In this document: piece by piece, positions 1 through 7,412 of the stretch | How positions within the stretch are numbered: position 1 is the stretch's first letter | Layout of the letters: every line of letters begins with the position of its first letter | Source: HGM04593 sp964423665 | GTDB lineage: Bacteria > Bacteroidota > Bacteroidia > Bacteroidales > Bacteroidaceae | DNA length: 64,000 nt | Reading direction: 5' to 3' | NCBI GenBank assembly: GCA_964423665.1 | Contig: CAYRFX010000001.1 | Location: forward strand, 1-64,000 | The notes under the pieces: model-generated | What the model was told of the DNA's origin: nothing | The model's database searches: none | Seen by the model: only the letters and a program-made list of their open reading frames with translations | Translations under genes and position numbers: made by a program

Positions 1-632
1 AACTTGGTAGCCGAATGTACCACAACGTCGGCTCCGTGCTCAATCGGACGGAACAGGAACGGAGTAGCAAAGGTATTGTCTACAATCACCGGAATGCCAT
101 GCCGATGTGCTACTTCCGATACTCCCTCGATGTAGGTGACATCCGAATTCGGATTGCCGAAGGTTTCTACAAACACCGCTTTGGTATTAGGGCGGATAGC
201 GGCTTCCAAAGCATCCAGATCGTTGACACGGACAATGGTATGGGTGATGCCCTGTGTGGCAAGCGTATGTGTAATGAGGTTGTACGAACCGCCATACAGA
301 TTGTCCGCCGCTACTACATGGTCGCCTGCCTGAAGGATGTTCTGAAGGGCATAGGTGATCGCTGCCGCTCCCGAAGCTACCGCCAGTCCGGCTACACCAC
401 CTTCCAATACTGCCACACGTTCTTCGAATACTCCTTGCGTGCTGTTTGTGAGGCGTCCGTAGATGTTCCCCGCATCGCGCAGCCCGAACCTGTCTGCTGC
501 ATGCTGTGAATTGTTGAATACATACGATGTTGTTTGATAGATGGGCACGGCGCGTGCTCCTGTTGCGCTGTCGGGCTGCTCCTGTCCCACATGTAGTTGC
601 AATGTCTCAAAGTGTAAATCTTTTCTTTCCAT
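1..632 (-). CDS. metY: O-acetylhomoserine (thiol)-lyase family PLP enzyme, 5' part
   Basis: The minus strand reads MERKDLHFETLQLHVGQEQP from an ATG at 632-630 and stays open to the window edge, about 210 codons of a protein usually near 430 residues. It shows the Cys/Met-metabolism PLP-enzyme pattern: GAAAITYALQN, DNLYGGSYNL, VDNTFATPF, and VVHSATK at the edge, where the Lys is the Schiff-base residue. The family condenses O-acetylhomoserine with sulfide or methanethiol to homocysteine or methionine in the cytoplasm. The C-terminal half is outside the window. It is divergent from an Lrp/AsnC gene and has its own promoter at 679-710. The exact substrate (O-acetylhomoserine or a related sulfhydrylase substrate) is inferred from family resemblance. 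Confidence 0.9.
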   Translation of the reverse strand, partial: MERKDLHFETLQLHVGQEQPDSATGARAVPIYQTTSYVFNNSQHAADRFGLRDAGNIYGRLTNSTQGVFEERVAVLEGGVAGLAVASGAAAITYALQNILQAGDHVVAADNLYGGSYNLITHTLATQGITHTIVRVNDLDALEAAIRPNTKAVFVETFGNPNSDVTYIEGVSEVAHRHGIPVIVDNTFATPFLFRPIEHGADVVVHSATK

Positions 633-678
633 AATTGTAATAATTTATTGTGATTCTTGAATTGCTTTATGTTCGTTG

Positions 679-710
679 CAAAGTTATTTTTAGTGGTTTT
701 TTCTTGCAAT
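679..710 (-). promoter_or_regulatory. Bacteroidetes-type promoter for the metY-like gene
   Basis: On the minus strand an ATTG (-33 region) is followed by 20 nt and then TAACTTTG, an exact match to the Bacteroidetes -7 consensus TAnnTTTG. It lies about 50 bp upstream of the ATG at 632. Confidence 0.75.
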
Positions 711-711
711 A

Positions 712-745
712 TTTGGTGAAATTTTGGAAAATATACCTATTTTTG
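712..745 (+). promoter_or_regulatory. Probable promoter for the Lrp/AsnC gene
   Basis: TTTG at 712-715 and TATTTTTG at 738-745 fit TTTG/TAnnTTTG with a 22-nt spacer. It overlaps the upstream edge of the divergent metY-like promoter, so binding of the regulator here could affect both genes. That last point is inference. Confidence 0.5.
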
Positions 746-814
746 CCCTGTTGAAAAGAAAATAACAATGTTTTGCGCGGCGAAAAGCCGCGTTTGTGGA
801 AAAATGTTCTTTTT

Positions 815-1276
815 ATGGAAAAGCTGGATAGAGTGGATTTGCAGATTTTGCGTGCTCTGCAAGAGAATGCGCGCCTCACAACCAAGGAGCTCGCATCGCG
901 TGTGAGTCTCTCATCGACACCTGTTTTTGAGCGTCTCAAGCGGCTTGAAGGGCAGGGCTATATAAAAAAGTATATAGCCGTGCTTGATGCCGAGAAACTG
1001 AATCAGGGGTTTGTCGTTTTTTGCAATGTGAAGATGCGCAATCTGAGCCGCGAAATTGCACGGAATTTTACCGATATCATCAGGGATATTCCCGAGGTTA
1101 CGGAGTGTTATAATATATCGGGCAGCTTTGATTATCTGCTCAAGATTCATGCTCCCAATATGAGGTGTTATCAGGAGTTTGTGCTCAATGTGCTGGGTAC
1201 GATAGAGAATTTGGGCTCGCTTGAGAGCACATTTGTGATGGATGAGGTCAAGCATAGCTATGGTATAAACGTTTAA
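815..1276 (+). CDS. Lrp/AsnC family transcriptional regulator
   Basis: The protein has 153 residues. An N-terminal helix-turn-helix (LDRVDLQILRALQENARLTT...LSSTPVFERLKRLEGQGYI) is followed by a C-terminal RAM/AsnC ligand-binding domain ending near residue 150. This is the standard length and order for feast/famine regulators that bind amino acids. The ATG at 815 was preferred over a TTG at 773 because it starts exactly where family members start. It is divergent from the metY-like gene, so sulfur amino-acid regulation is plausible but not shown. Its stop codon lies inside a 48-bp perfect palindrome. Confidence 0.93.
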   Translation: MEKLDRVDLQILRALQENARLTTKELASRVSLSSTPVFERLKRLEGQGYIKKYIAVLDAEKLNQGFVVFCNVKMRNLSREIARNFTDIIRDIPEVTECYNISGSFDYLLKIHAPNMRCYQEFVLNVLGTIENLGSLESTFVMDEVKHSYGINV

Positions 1277-1310
1277 CGGATGTCCGCGGACATCCGTTAA
1301 ACGTTTATAC
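1263..1310. terminator. 48-bp perfect palindrome, bidirectional terminator
   Basis: Bases 1263-1286 are the exact reverse complement of 1287-1310, with no spacer. It contains the stop codon of the Lrp gene and ends two bases before the stop of the convergent nucleotidyltransferase gene. It probably terminates both transcripts. No clear U-tract follows, so the mechanism is inferred from position and symmetry. Confidence 0.75.
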
Positions 1311-1312
1311 TG

Positions 1313-2119
1313 TTATTTGCAACCTCGTTGTATGAACTCTTCGGCGGGTTTCAGTGCGTCGAGCTTGCCCACATCTATAAATTCAAGATTGTCGGCAACA
1401 ATGCCGTATATGGGGTGTTTTGCTGCCGCCCACATGTAAAAACTCATGATGGGGAAGCGGGTGCCGTGCTCCTCATCAGCGGGCAACCCCTTTTCGTTTA
1501 TGTATTCCTGCATTAAATGGAGCACCCTGTCGCTTAGAATGTGTATGCCCGAAAAGGCGAGCGCGAGGCAATCTTTGGGGTCAATATCGGGCGATGTAAC
1601 ATGGTAGTCGCCGCTATCTGTGTTCAGCCAGCCGGTGAGGCGCATATCGGTGGGGTTGAAGAGCAAGAATCGGGTGGTGGGGCGCTTGCTCACGAGCAGG
1701 CTTGCGAGCGCCTCTTCGCGCACTTGCGATGAGAACCACTCAATATCGCAGCTTGATAGAATATCCACGTTGTGTATGAGGAATCTGCCACACCCTTGCA
1801 GGTAGCGGCGAGCATGCAGCACGGCGCCACCTGTTTCAAGCAGTTGGGCACGTTCATCGCTTATCTCAAAAAGCATTTTACCTTCTCCCATCTCATTGCG
1901 ATTGCTCACAATCCATGGCTGTGTGGCGGTCCACTCCTCGATTTTGTCGGCAAAATAGTGTATGTTCACCACGGCCTCGCTTATCCCGCTTGCAAGCAAT
2001 TTGCGTGCAACGTGTTCAAGAAGGGGTTTCCCGCAAACAGGCACCAATGCCTTGGGGAGTGTGTCGGTAAGGGGTTTCAGGCGGGTACCAAGCCCCGCCG
2101 CAAAAATCATAGCTTTCAT
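1313..2119 (-). CDS. Sugar-phosphate nucleotidyltransferase
   Basis: 268 residues. The N-terminus MIFAAGLGTRLKPLTDTLPK carries the nucleotidyltransferase signature (GxGxRLxPLTxxxPK), followed by LIHNVDIL with the metal-binding Asp. The protein belongs to the NTP_transferase family that makes NDP-sugars from sugar 1-phosphates. Its short length and KALVPVCGKPLLEHV segment resemble MurU-type MurNAc-1-phosphate uridylyltransferases more than RmlA, but the sugar is not identifiable from sequence. It is convergent with the Lrp gene and divergent from glf. Confidence 0.88.
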   Translation of the reverse strand: MKAMIFAAGLGTRLKPLTDTLPKALVPVCGKPLLEHVARKLLASGISEAVVNIHYFADKIEEWTATQPWIVSNRNEMGEGKMLFEISDERAQLLETGGAVLHARRYLQGCGRFLIHNVDILSSCDIEWFSSQVREEALASLLVSKRPTTRFLLFNPTDMRLTGWLNTDSGDYHVTSPDIDPKDCLALAFSGIHILSDRVLHLMQEYINEKGLPADEEHGTRFPIMSFYMWAAAKHPIYGIVADNLEFIDVGKLDALKPAEEFIQRGCK

Positions 2120-2170
2120 GAGGTGTTTGTTCTTAATTCCCGCAAATTGTGTCCGGGGCGTTTTGTACTA

Positions 2171-2178
2171 CAAAAGTA
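2171..2178 (-). promoter_or_regulatory. -7 element upstream of the nucleotidyltransferase
   Basis: TACTTTTG on the minus strand matches TAnnTTTG about 50 bp upstream of the ATG at 2119. A good -33 TTTG is not obvious. Confidence 0.45.
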
Positions 2179-2286
2179 GTGATAATATCGGAATTTTAAT
2201 TATTTGCTGTTTATTTTTTAATTTCCACGCATTTTCTTTCATAATCAATGCTTTTATCATATATTCGCGGTAAAGTTACAAATGAT

Positions 2287-3390
2287 ATGAAACAGTATGA
2301 TTATCTTATAGTGGGTGCCGGTCTTTTTGGCGCGGTATTTGCTTGCGAGGCAAAGAGAGCGGGAAAACGTTGTCTTGTTATAGAGCAGCGCAATCACACA
2401 GGTGGCAATATTTATTGCGACAACGTTGAAGGCATCAATGTGCACAAGTATGGTGCGCACATCTTTCACACCTCGAACAGGGAGGTGTGGGATTATGTGA
2501 ACAGTCTTGTGCCCTTTAACAGATTTACCAACAGTCCCATTGCCTGCTACAAAGGGGAGCTATACAACCTGCCTTTTAATATGAATACTTTCTATCGTCT
2601 ATGGGGTGTGAAGACTCCTGCCGAGGCGAAAGCTAAAATTGCCGAGCAGCGTGCTGAATATTCTTCCATTACTGAGCCTGCCAACCTTGAGGAACAGGCA
2701 CTGACGCTTTGTGGAAAAGATATTTACGAGCGTTTCATAAAAGGATATACCGAGAAACAATGGGGCCTGTCGGCAACCGAGCTGCCCCCGTTCATCATCA
2801 AGCGCATTCCGTTTCGTTTTACTTTTGACAACAACTATTTTAATGATGATTTCCAAGGTGTGCCCATTGGTGGCTACAATAGGCTGATAGATGCTCTGCT
2901 CGATGGTACAGAGGTGCTGTTGGGCGTCGATTATTTCAGCGACCGTGCAAAATGGGACTCTATGGCAGAAAAGGTGCTTTTCACCGGTTGCATAGACCAA
3001 TATTTCGATTACCGCTTTGGTCGCCTTGGTTACCGCAGTCTGCGTTTTGATACCAAGGTGCTTGCCGAGGAGAATTTCCAAGGCTCGGCAGTGATAAATT
3101 ATACCGAACGGGATATTCCTTATACTCGTGTAATTGAACATAAGCATTTTGAGAATGCCGTTTCACCCAAGACGGTGGTTACTTATGAGTATCCCGATGA
3201 TTATGAAGATGGCAAGGTTCCTTATTACCCCATAAACAACGAGCGCAATTCTGCGATATATGCGAAATATAAGGAACTTGCCGATGCCTGCCCCAATGTC
3301 CTTTTTGGCGGGCGTTTGGCGCAATATACATATGCCGACATGGACGATACCGTTGAGGCTGCTCTATGTCTGTGGCGCAGCATAAACTAA
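2287..3390 (+). CDS. glf: UDP-galactopyranose mutase
   Basis: 367 residues, the normal length. The N-terminal FAD-binding motif is DYLIVGAGLFGAVFACEA, followed by LVIEQRNHTGGNIY and later HKYGAHIFHT. The conserved WGLSATELP region and a C-terminal GGRLAQYTYADMD are also present. It interconverts UDP-Galp and UDP-Galf in the cytoplasm, using reduced FAD, and supplies galactofuranose for surface glycans. The ATG at 2287 was chosen because the protein begins directly before the Rossmann fold; an upstream in-frame ATG at 2248 would add a non-conserved 13-residue tail. It lies beside the polysaccharide locus, so it probably serves it. Confidence 0.95.
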   Translation: MKQYDYLIVGAGLFGAVFACEAKRAGKRCLVIEQRNHTGGNIYCDNVEGINVHKYGAHIFHTSNREVWDYVNSLVPFNRFTNSPIACYKGELYNLPFNMNTFYRLWGVKTPAEAKAKIAEQRAEYSSITEPANLEEQALTLCGKDIYERFIKGYTEKQWGLSATELPPFIIKRIPFRFTFDNNYFNDDFQGVPIGGYNRLIDALLDGTEVLLGVDYFSDRAKWDSMAEKVLFTGCIDQYFDYRFGRLGYRSLRFDTKVLAEENFQGSAVINYTERDIPYTRVIEHKHFENAVSPKTVVTYEYPDDYEDGKVPYYPINNERNSAIYAKYKELADACPNVLFGGRLAQYTYADMDDTVEAALCLWRSIN

Positions 3391-3417
3391 TGCTTTGTGC
3401 AATATTCTTATAAACCA

Positions 3418-3448
3418 CAAGGGGCTGTCATACGGCTCCTTGTTTTAT
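3418..3448 (+). terminator. Intrinsic terminator of glf
   Basis: CAAGGGGCTGT and ACGGCTCCTTG form an 11-bp stem (two G-U pairs) around a CAT loop, followed directly by TTTTATT. Confidence 0.8.
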
Positions 3449-3697
3449 TCTTCACCTGCTATCTTTCTGTAAAAGAATCCTATTTTCATAGTTGTTACGT
3501 TTAATAATTTCAGCAAAAATAAAACAAATAGAGTGAAAAACAAACAGAATAGTATAATGTAAATCTTATTTATCGTTGAAAAATGTGAAATTATTGTAAA
3601 AAGACATGAATGTATTGCGAGTGGAATTCTTTTTTGCTGTGTTTTACAACTGCTAAATGGCAGGTGGGAGTTTGTTTGTGGTTATATGTGCCCCGGG
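3449..3697. other. AT-rich intergenic region without a recognised gene
   Basis: The stretch between the glf terminator and the ABC-F promoter is AT-rich. I see no coding frame with family resemblance and no clear RNA structure. Confidence 0.6.
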
Positions 3698-3729
3698 GTT
3701 GCCTGTGTCGTAAAAAAATGTTACCTTCG
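3698..3729 (+). promoter_or_regulatory. Promoter of the ABC-F gene
   Basis: GTTG at 3698-3701, a 20-nt spacer and TACCTTCG at 3722-3729 fit the Bacteroidetes consensus with one mismatch in the -7 box. It lies 41 bp before the chosen ATG. Confidence 0.65.
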
Positions 3730-3770
3730 TGTCGTTTTTATTGAAATCTTTAATTTCTCCCGATGATATT

Positions 3771-5405
3771 ATGGTATCTGTAGATGGACTTGCCGTTGAG
3801 TTTGGCGGCACAACCCTTTTTAGTGATATATCTTTTGTGATAAATGAGAAGGATCGCATTGCTCTCATGGGCAAAAATGGTGCGGGCAAGAGTACTCTTT
3901 TGAAAATTCTTGCCGGTGTGCGCACTGTAACGCGTGGTACGGTGTCGGCTCCCAAGGATACGGTTATAGCTTATCTTCCCCAGCATTTGATGACCGAGGA
4001 CGGGCGCACTGTCTTTGAGGAGGCTTCGCAGGCGTTCAGCCATCTGTATGAGATGGAGGCGGAAATTGAGAATCTGAATAACCAGCTTGCCACTCGCACA
4101 GATTATGAGAGTGATGAGTATATGGCTCTCATTGAGGAGGTTGCAACAAAAAGCGAGAAATTCTATGCGATAGATATGACTCATTTTGAAGAGGATGTGG
4201 AGAAAACTCTGCTGGGATTGGGATTTGAGCGCAAGGACTTCGGCAGGCAGACCAGTGAGTTTTCGGGTGGCTGGCGCATGCGTATAGAGCTTGCTAAGAT
4301 GCTGTTGCGCAACCCCGATGTGTTGTTGCTCGATGAGCCCACCAATCATCTTGATATCGAGTCTATCGGCTGGCTCGAGGAGTTTCTCATAAACAACGGC
4401 AAGGCTGTGGTTGTCATAAGCCACGACCGTAAGTTTGTCGATAATATCACCACCCGCACCATCGAGGTTACCATGGGGCGCATCTACGACTACAAGGTGA
4501 ACTACTCGCAGTATCTTGTGCTGCGTGCCGAGCGTCGCCAGCAACAGATGAAGCAGTGGGAGGAGCAACAGAAGATGATACAAGAGACAAAGGATTTTAT
4601 TGAGCGTTTCAAAGGTACCTATTCAAAGACTTTGCAGGTGCAGAGCCGTGTGAAGATGTTGGAGAAACTTGAGATAATAGAGGTGGACGAAGAGGATACA
4701 TCGGCGTTGAGGCTCAAATTCCCGCCATCACCACGCTCGGGGCAGTATCCCGTGATAATGGAGGGCGTGGGCAAGGCTTTCGGCGAGAAACGTATCTTTG
4801 AGGGAGTGAATCTCGCTATTGAACGTGGTAACAAGGTGGCGTTTGTGGGGCGTAACGGCGAGGGAAAATCCACCCTTGTGAAGTGTATAATGAAGGAACT
4901 CGAGCACGATGGCTCTTTGCAACTTGGGCATAATGTGCAGATAGGGTATTTTGCACAGAATCAAGCGTCGTTGCTCGATGAGAATCTCACTGTTTTCCAA
5001 ACCATTGACGATGTAGCCAAGGGTGATATTCGCAACAAGATTCGCGACCTCTTGGGGGCATTCATGTTTGGTGGTGAGGCGAGTGCAAAGAAGGTGAAAG
5101 TGTTGTCGGGAGGTGAACGCACGCGTCTTGCATTAATGAAATTGTTGTTAGAGCCGGTGAATCTGCTCATTCTTGATGAGCCCACCAATCACCTCGACCT
5201 AAAAACGAAAGATATTTTGAAACAGGCATTGCAGGACTTTGATGGCACGCTCATCTGCGTGAGCCACGACCGCGATTTCCTCGATGGGCTTGTAACAAAG
5301 GTTTATGAATTTGGGAATGGCAAGGTGCGCGAGCATCTTTGTGGTGTGTATGAGTTCCTTGCTGCAAAGAAGATGGAAGAACTAAGCGAGTTGGAACGTA
5401 AATGA
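3771..5405 (+). CDS. ABC-F family ATPase (ribosome-associated type)
   Basis: 544 residues with two ABC domains in tandem and no membrane segments. Walker A motifs are GKNGAGKST and GRNGEGKST. Signatures are FSGGWRMRI and LSGGERTRL. Walker B motifs are LLLDEPTNHLD and LILDEPTNHLD. A charged linker with IQETKDFIERFKG joins the domains. ABC-F proteins act on the ribosomal E site in translation or antibiotic protection; which subgroup this is cannot be decided from sequence. The ATG at 3771 begins MVSVDGLAVEFGG, the usual start of the first domain. The stop codon is inside a 62-bp palindrome. Confidence 0.92.
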   Translation: MVSVDGLAVEFGGTTLFSDISFVINEKDRIALMGKNGAGKSTLLKILAGVRTVTRGTVSAPKDTVIAYLPQHLMTEDGRTVFEEASQAFSHLYEMEAEIENLNNQLATRTDYESDEYMALIEEVATKSEKFYAIDMTHFEEDVEKTLLGLGFERKDFGRQTSEFSGGWRMRIELAKMLLRNPDVLLLDEPTNHLDIESIGWLEEFLINNGKAVVVISHDRKFVDNITTRTIEVTMGRIYDYKVNYSQYLVLRAERRQQQMKQWEEQQKMIQETKDFIERFKGTYSKTLQVQSRVKMLEKLEIIEVDEEDTSALRLKFPPSPRSGQYPVIMEGVGKAFGEKRIFEGVNLAIERGNKVAFVGRNGEGKSTLVKCIMKELEHDGSLQLGHNVQIGYFAQNQASLLDENLTVFQTIDDVAKGDIRNKIRDLLGAFMFGGEASAKKVKVLSGGERTRLALMKLLLEPVNLLILDEPTNHLDLKTKDILKQALQDFDGTLICVSHDRDFLDGLVTKVYEFGNGKVREHLCGVYEFLAAKKMEELSELERK

Positions 5406-5461
5406 ATTATACAAAAACAGTGGCACGCTGCAGCGTGCCACTGTTTTTGTATAATTCATTT
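5400..5461. terminator. 62-bp perfect palindrome, bidirectional terminator
   Basis: Bases 5400-5430 are the exact reverse complement of 5431-5461, with no spacer. A GC-rich core (GTGGCACGCTG and its complement) is flanked by A-rich and T-rich arms, so each strand has a stem followed by a U-rich tail. It lies between the convergent ABC-F and FNT genes and includes the ABC-F stop codon. Confidence 0.9.
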
Positions 5462-5473
5462 GTTTTGTGGGTT

Positions 5474-6094
5474 CTACTCCTTTGGTGCAATGAATCTGTA
5501 AAGATTACAACCAATAAAGTTGCCAATAACCAAGCAGGGGTAGAGAATCGCAATTTCTGTAATGTGTGCCAGGGTGTAGCTTGTGGGTACCGTGAGGTAA
5601 TAGAAAGCATCGGCAAGGCAGTGGGGGAACCCGCAATTAATGAAAAGTGGCACGCCAAGAAGAAGTGTCAGCGGCTTGCCTTCGCGTGCAAAGGTTACAA
5701 CGGTTGTCATGATGAAACCACAGCCTATTGCAAGCAGCCCTGCGCGTATAGGTCCTATCGCGAGGCGCGATTCTAAGATTCTTTGTGCAGCCTCTCCCAG
5801 TTCTATGGGTGATAAACGTGTCAATAAAGAGACGAGCAGGCAACCTGTAATATTAGAAAAAAGAATAAACAGCAACTCTCCGATAGCGCGTAACCAACGT
5901 GAACGCCCGTCCTCATAGCGCAGGGGTATGAACCCGGCTGTGCCGGTGTAGAGCTTGAGCTTGTAGTTTACCACAGTGAGCAACCCGAAGGAGAAGAGTG
6001 CCGCGCCTATGATGTTGGGGAAAGCAAGGTATCCCCACCCGGCAATGGCTACGGCTATACCCGATAATATTGCTGAACGAAATGTGTTTTTCAT
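5474..6094 (-). CDS. Formate/nitrite transporter (FNT) family protein
   Basis: 206 residues, mostly hydrophobic, with about six membrane segments. The segment INCGFPHCLADAFYY resembles the conserved histidine region of FNT channels (such as FocA), where a His lines the pore, and the C-terminal LVIGNFIGCNLYRF fits the last helix. The family moves small monovalent anions (formate, nitrite, hydrosulfide) across the inner membrane. It is shorter than FocA (about 285 residues), so the N-terminal part is reduced. The anion is not predictable here. Confidence 0.72.
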   Translation of the reverse strand: MKNTFRSAILSGIAVAIAGWGYLAFPNIIGAALFSFGLLTVVNYKLKLYTGTAGFIPLRYEDGRSRWLRAIGELLFILFSNITGCLLVSLLTRLSPIELGEAAQRILESRLAIGPIRAGLLAIGCGFIMTTVVTFAREGKPLTLLLGVPLFINCGFPHCLADAFYYLTVPTSYTLAHITEIAILYPCLVIGNFIGCNLYRFIAPKE

Positions 6095-6140
6095 AGTAAT
6101 AGATTTTATCTTCTGGTCTTTCTAAAGCGAAAGTGAGTGA

Positions 6141-7208
6141 TTAATACAACTCTTCGTATTGCTTGGTGATTTTTTCCCAAGTGTAGTGCTCCTGTGCTAC
6201 GGTTCTTATATCATCGCTGTTAAGGCTTTCATTGGTCACCAATTGCTGGAGTTCATCACTTGTTTGCCAATAGTGTGCTTTGTGGTGAGTTGTCTCGCGG
6301 TTATATACAACATCGTATGCAAGCACAGGCTTTCCTAAAAACATAGCCTCCACCAACGAGGGGTTTGTGCCACCTGCGCTGTGCCCGTGAATGTAGTAGC
6401 GTGCGTTCTTGCGCAGGGTATAGAGAATGTCGAGGTCGTATATGCTGTCCAGCAACTTTATATTAGGGATATTGCTGTATTTTTCTTTCAGGTTGCGGCT
6501 ATACTCGTTTTTCTTCCAGTTGCCCACAAATACCAACTCCTTGCCACTGTTTGCAAAGGCACTGAGGGTAATGTGGCAATTGTTCTCCGGCTCAATGCGG
6601 CACACGCTGACAAAATACCCCCCCATAGTTAAGCCGAAATTGGCTAAAATTTTATTTTGCTTCTCTTGTGGCACGGTGCGTAATGCGTGGTCGCCACCAT
6701 AAGCAATGAGCTTTGCCTCTTTTTTGTATCTCCACTGCACATAATCGGCAATACCTTTGTTGTCGGCTATTATGGTGTGTGCACATTTCACAGCCACCAC
6801 CTCGGATAGCAACAGGAACTTGCGCACTGCGCGTGTCCATTTATCGCGTCTGTGTTCGAGCCCGTCAATATTTACAATTATTTTGGCACGGCTCAGCAAC
6901 TTGAAGAGGGGGAGAAAGATGCAACCGCTCACGCCGAGCACAAGAATTGTATCGTAGCCACGCAGAGAGCGAATCATCGCTGTTATATCATACATAATGC
7001 TTTGCACGCCGTTTGCACGCCAGGAGATGTATTTGAGCTTTGCGCCTTTGTGTTGCTCAATTCTTTGCGGCATATCCTTCCCGCTGCAATATACGGTATA
7101 TTCAATATCATCGGAGCGATGTTCCCCGATAATATTTTCAACAAGAGTTTCAAAACCACCATAGTTGGCGGGAACCCCCTGTGTGCCAATAACCGCAACC
7201 CTTTTCAT
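6141..7208 (-). CDS. DUF1972 / GT4 glycosyltransferase with an internal G7 tract
   Basis: 355 residues. The N-terminus VAVIGTQGVPANYGGFETLVENI is the DUF1972 signature of rhamnosyl-type GT4 enzymes. The C-terminal donor-binding region reads SAGGTNPSLVEAMFLGKPVLAYD. It transfers an unknown sugar to a lipid-linked glycan at the cytoplasmic membrane. A run of seven G (6618-6624 on the opposite strand) encodes Gly-Gly within LTMGGYFVSV; the frame is currently intact, but a change of one base would truncate the enzyme. Its ATG overlaps by one base the stop of an upstream glycosyltransferase remnant. Confidence 0.9.
   Translation of the reverse strand: MKRVAVIGTQGVPANYGGFETLVENIIGEHRSDDIEYTVYCSGKDMPQRIEQHKGAKLKYISWRANGVQSIMYDITAMIRSLRGYDTILVLGVSGCIFLPLFKLLSRAKIIVNIDGLEHRRDKWTRAVRKFLLLSEVVAVKCAHTIIADNKGIADYVQWRYKKEAKLIAYGGDHALRTVPQEKQNKILANFGLTMGGYFVSVCRIEPENNCHITLSAFANSGKELVFVGNWKKNEYSRNLKEKYSNIPNIKLLDSIYDLDILYTLRKNARYYIHGHSAGGTNPSLVEAMFLGKPVLAYDVVYNRETTHHKAHYWQTSDELQQLVTNESLNSDDIRTVAQEHYTWEKITKQYEELY
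6618..6624 (-). repeat. G7 homopolymer in the DUF1972 glycosyltransferase gene
   Basis: The coding strand has ATGGGGGGGT. It is the same 10-mer found at the tracts in two other genes of this locus. The frame is open at the present length. Confidence 0.85.
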
Positions 7209-7412
7209 CAGCAGGTTTTCTCGTTTTTTATCTTGTGTAGTATTTCTGCTGCCATGTTGGCAGAGCTATATTTCTTTGAGCGCGCTAAGCCTTCTTCACA
7301 CAAAGATATATATAATTCCCGATTAGAAAGCAGTTTTTCTATTTTTTCTGCAATAAGTGGTAGATTTTGCACATCAATCTTGTATTTGCGCGTAAAATCA
7401 AATAATAGAGTT
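7208..7412 (-). pseudogene. C-terminal remnant of a lost glycosyltransferase
   Basis: A minus-strand frame reads KYKIDVQNLPLIAEKIEKLL and ends KNEKTC before a TGA at 7210-7208. This pattern matches the C-terminal helices of GT4 enzymes. No start codon or N-terminal part is seen; upstream the frame runs into the next glycosyltransferase gene (7398-8498), which is complete in another frame. The stop shares one base with the next ATG (TGATG), as in translationally coupled operon genes. This suggests that a full gene once stood here and lost its 5' part. Confidence 0.65.
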
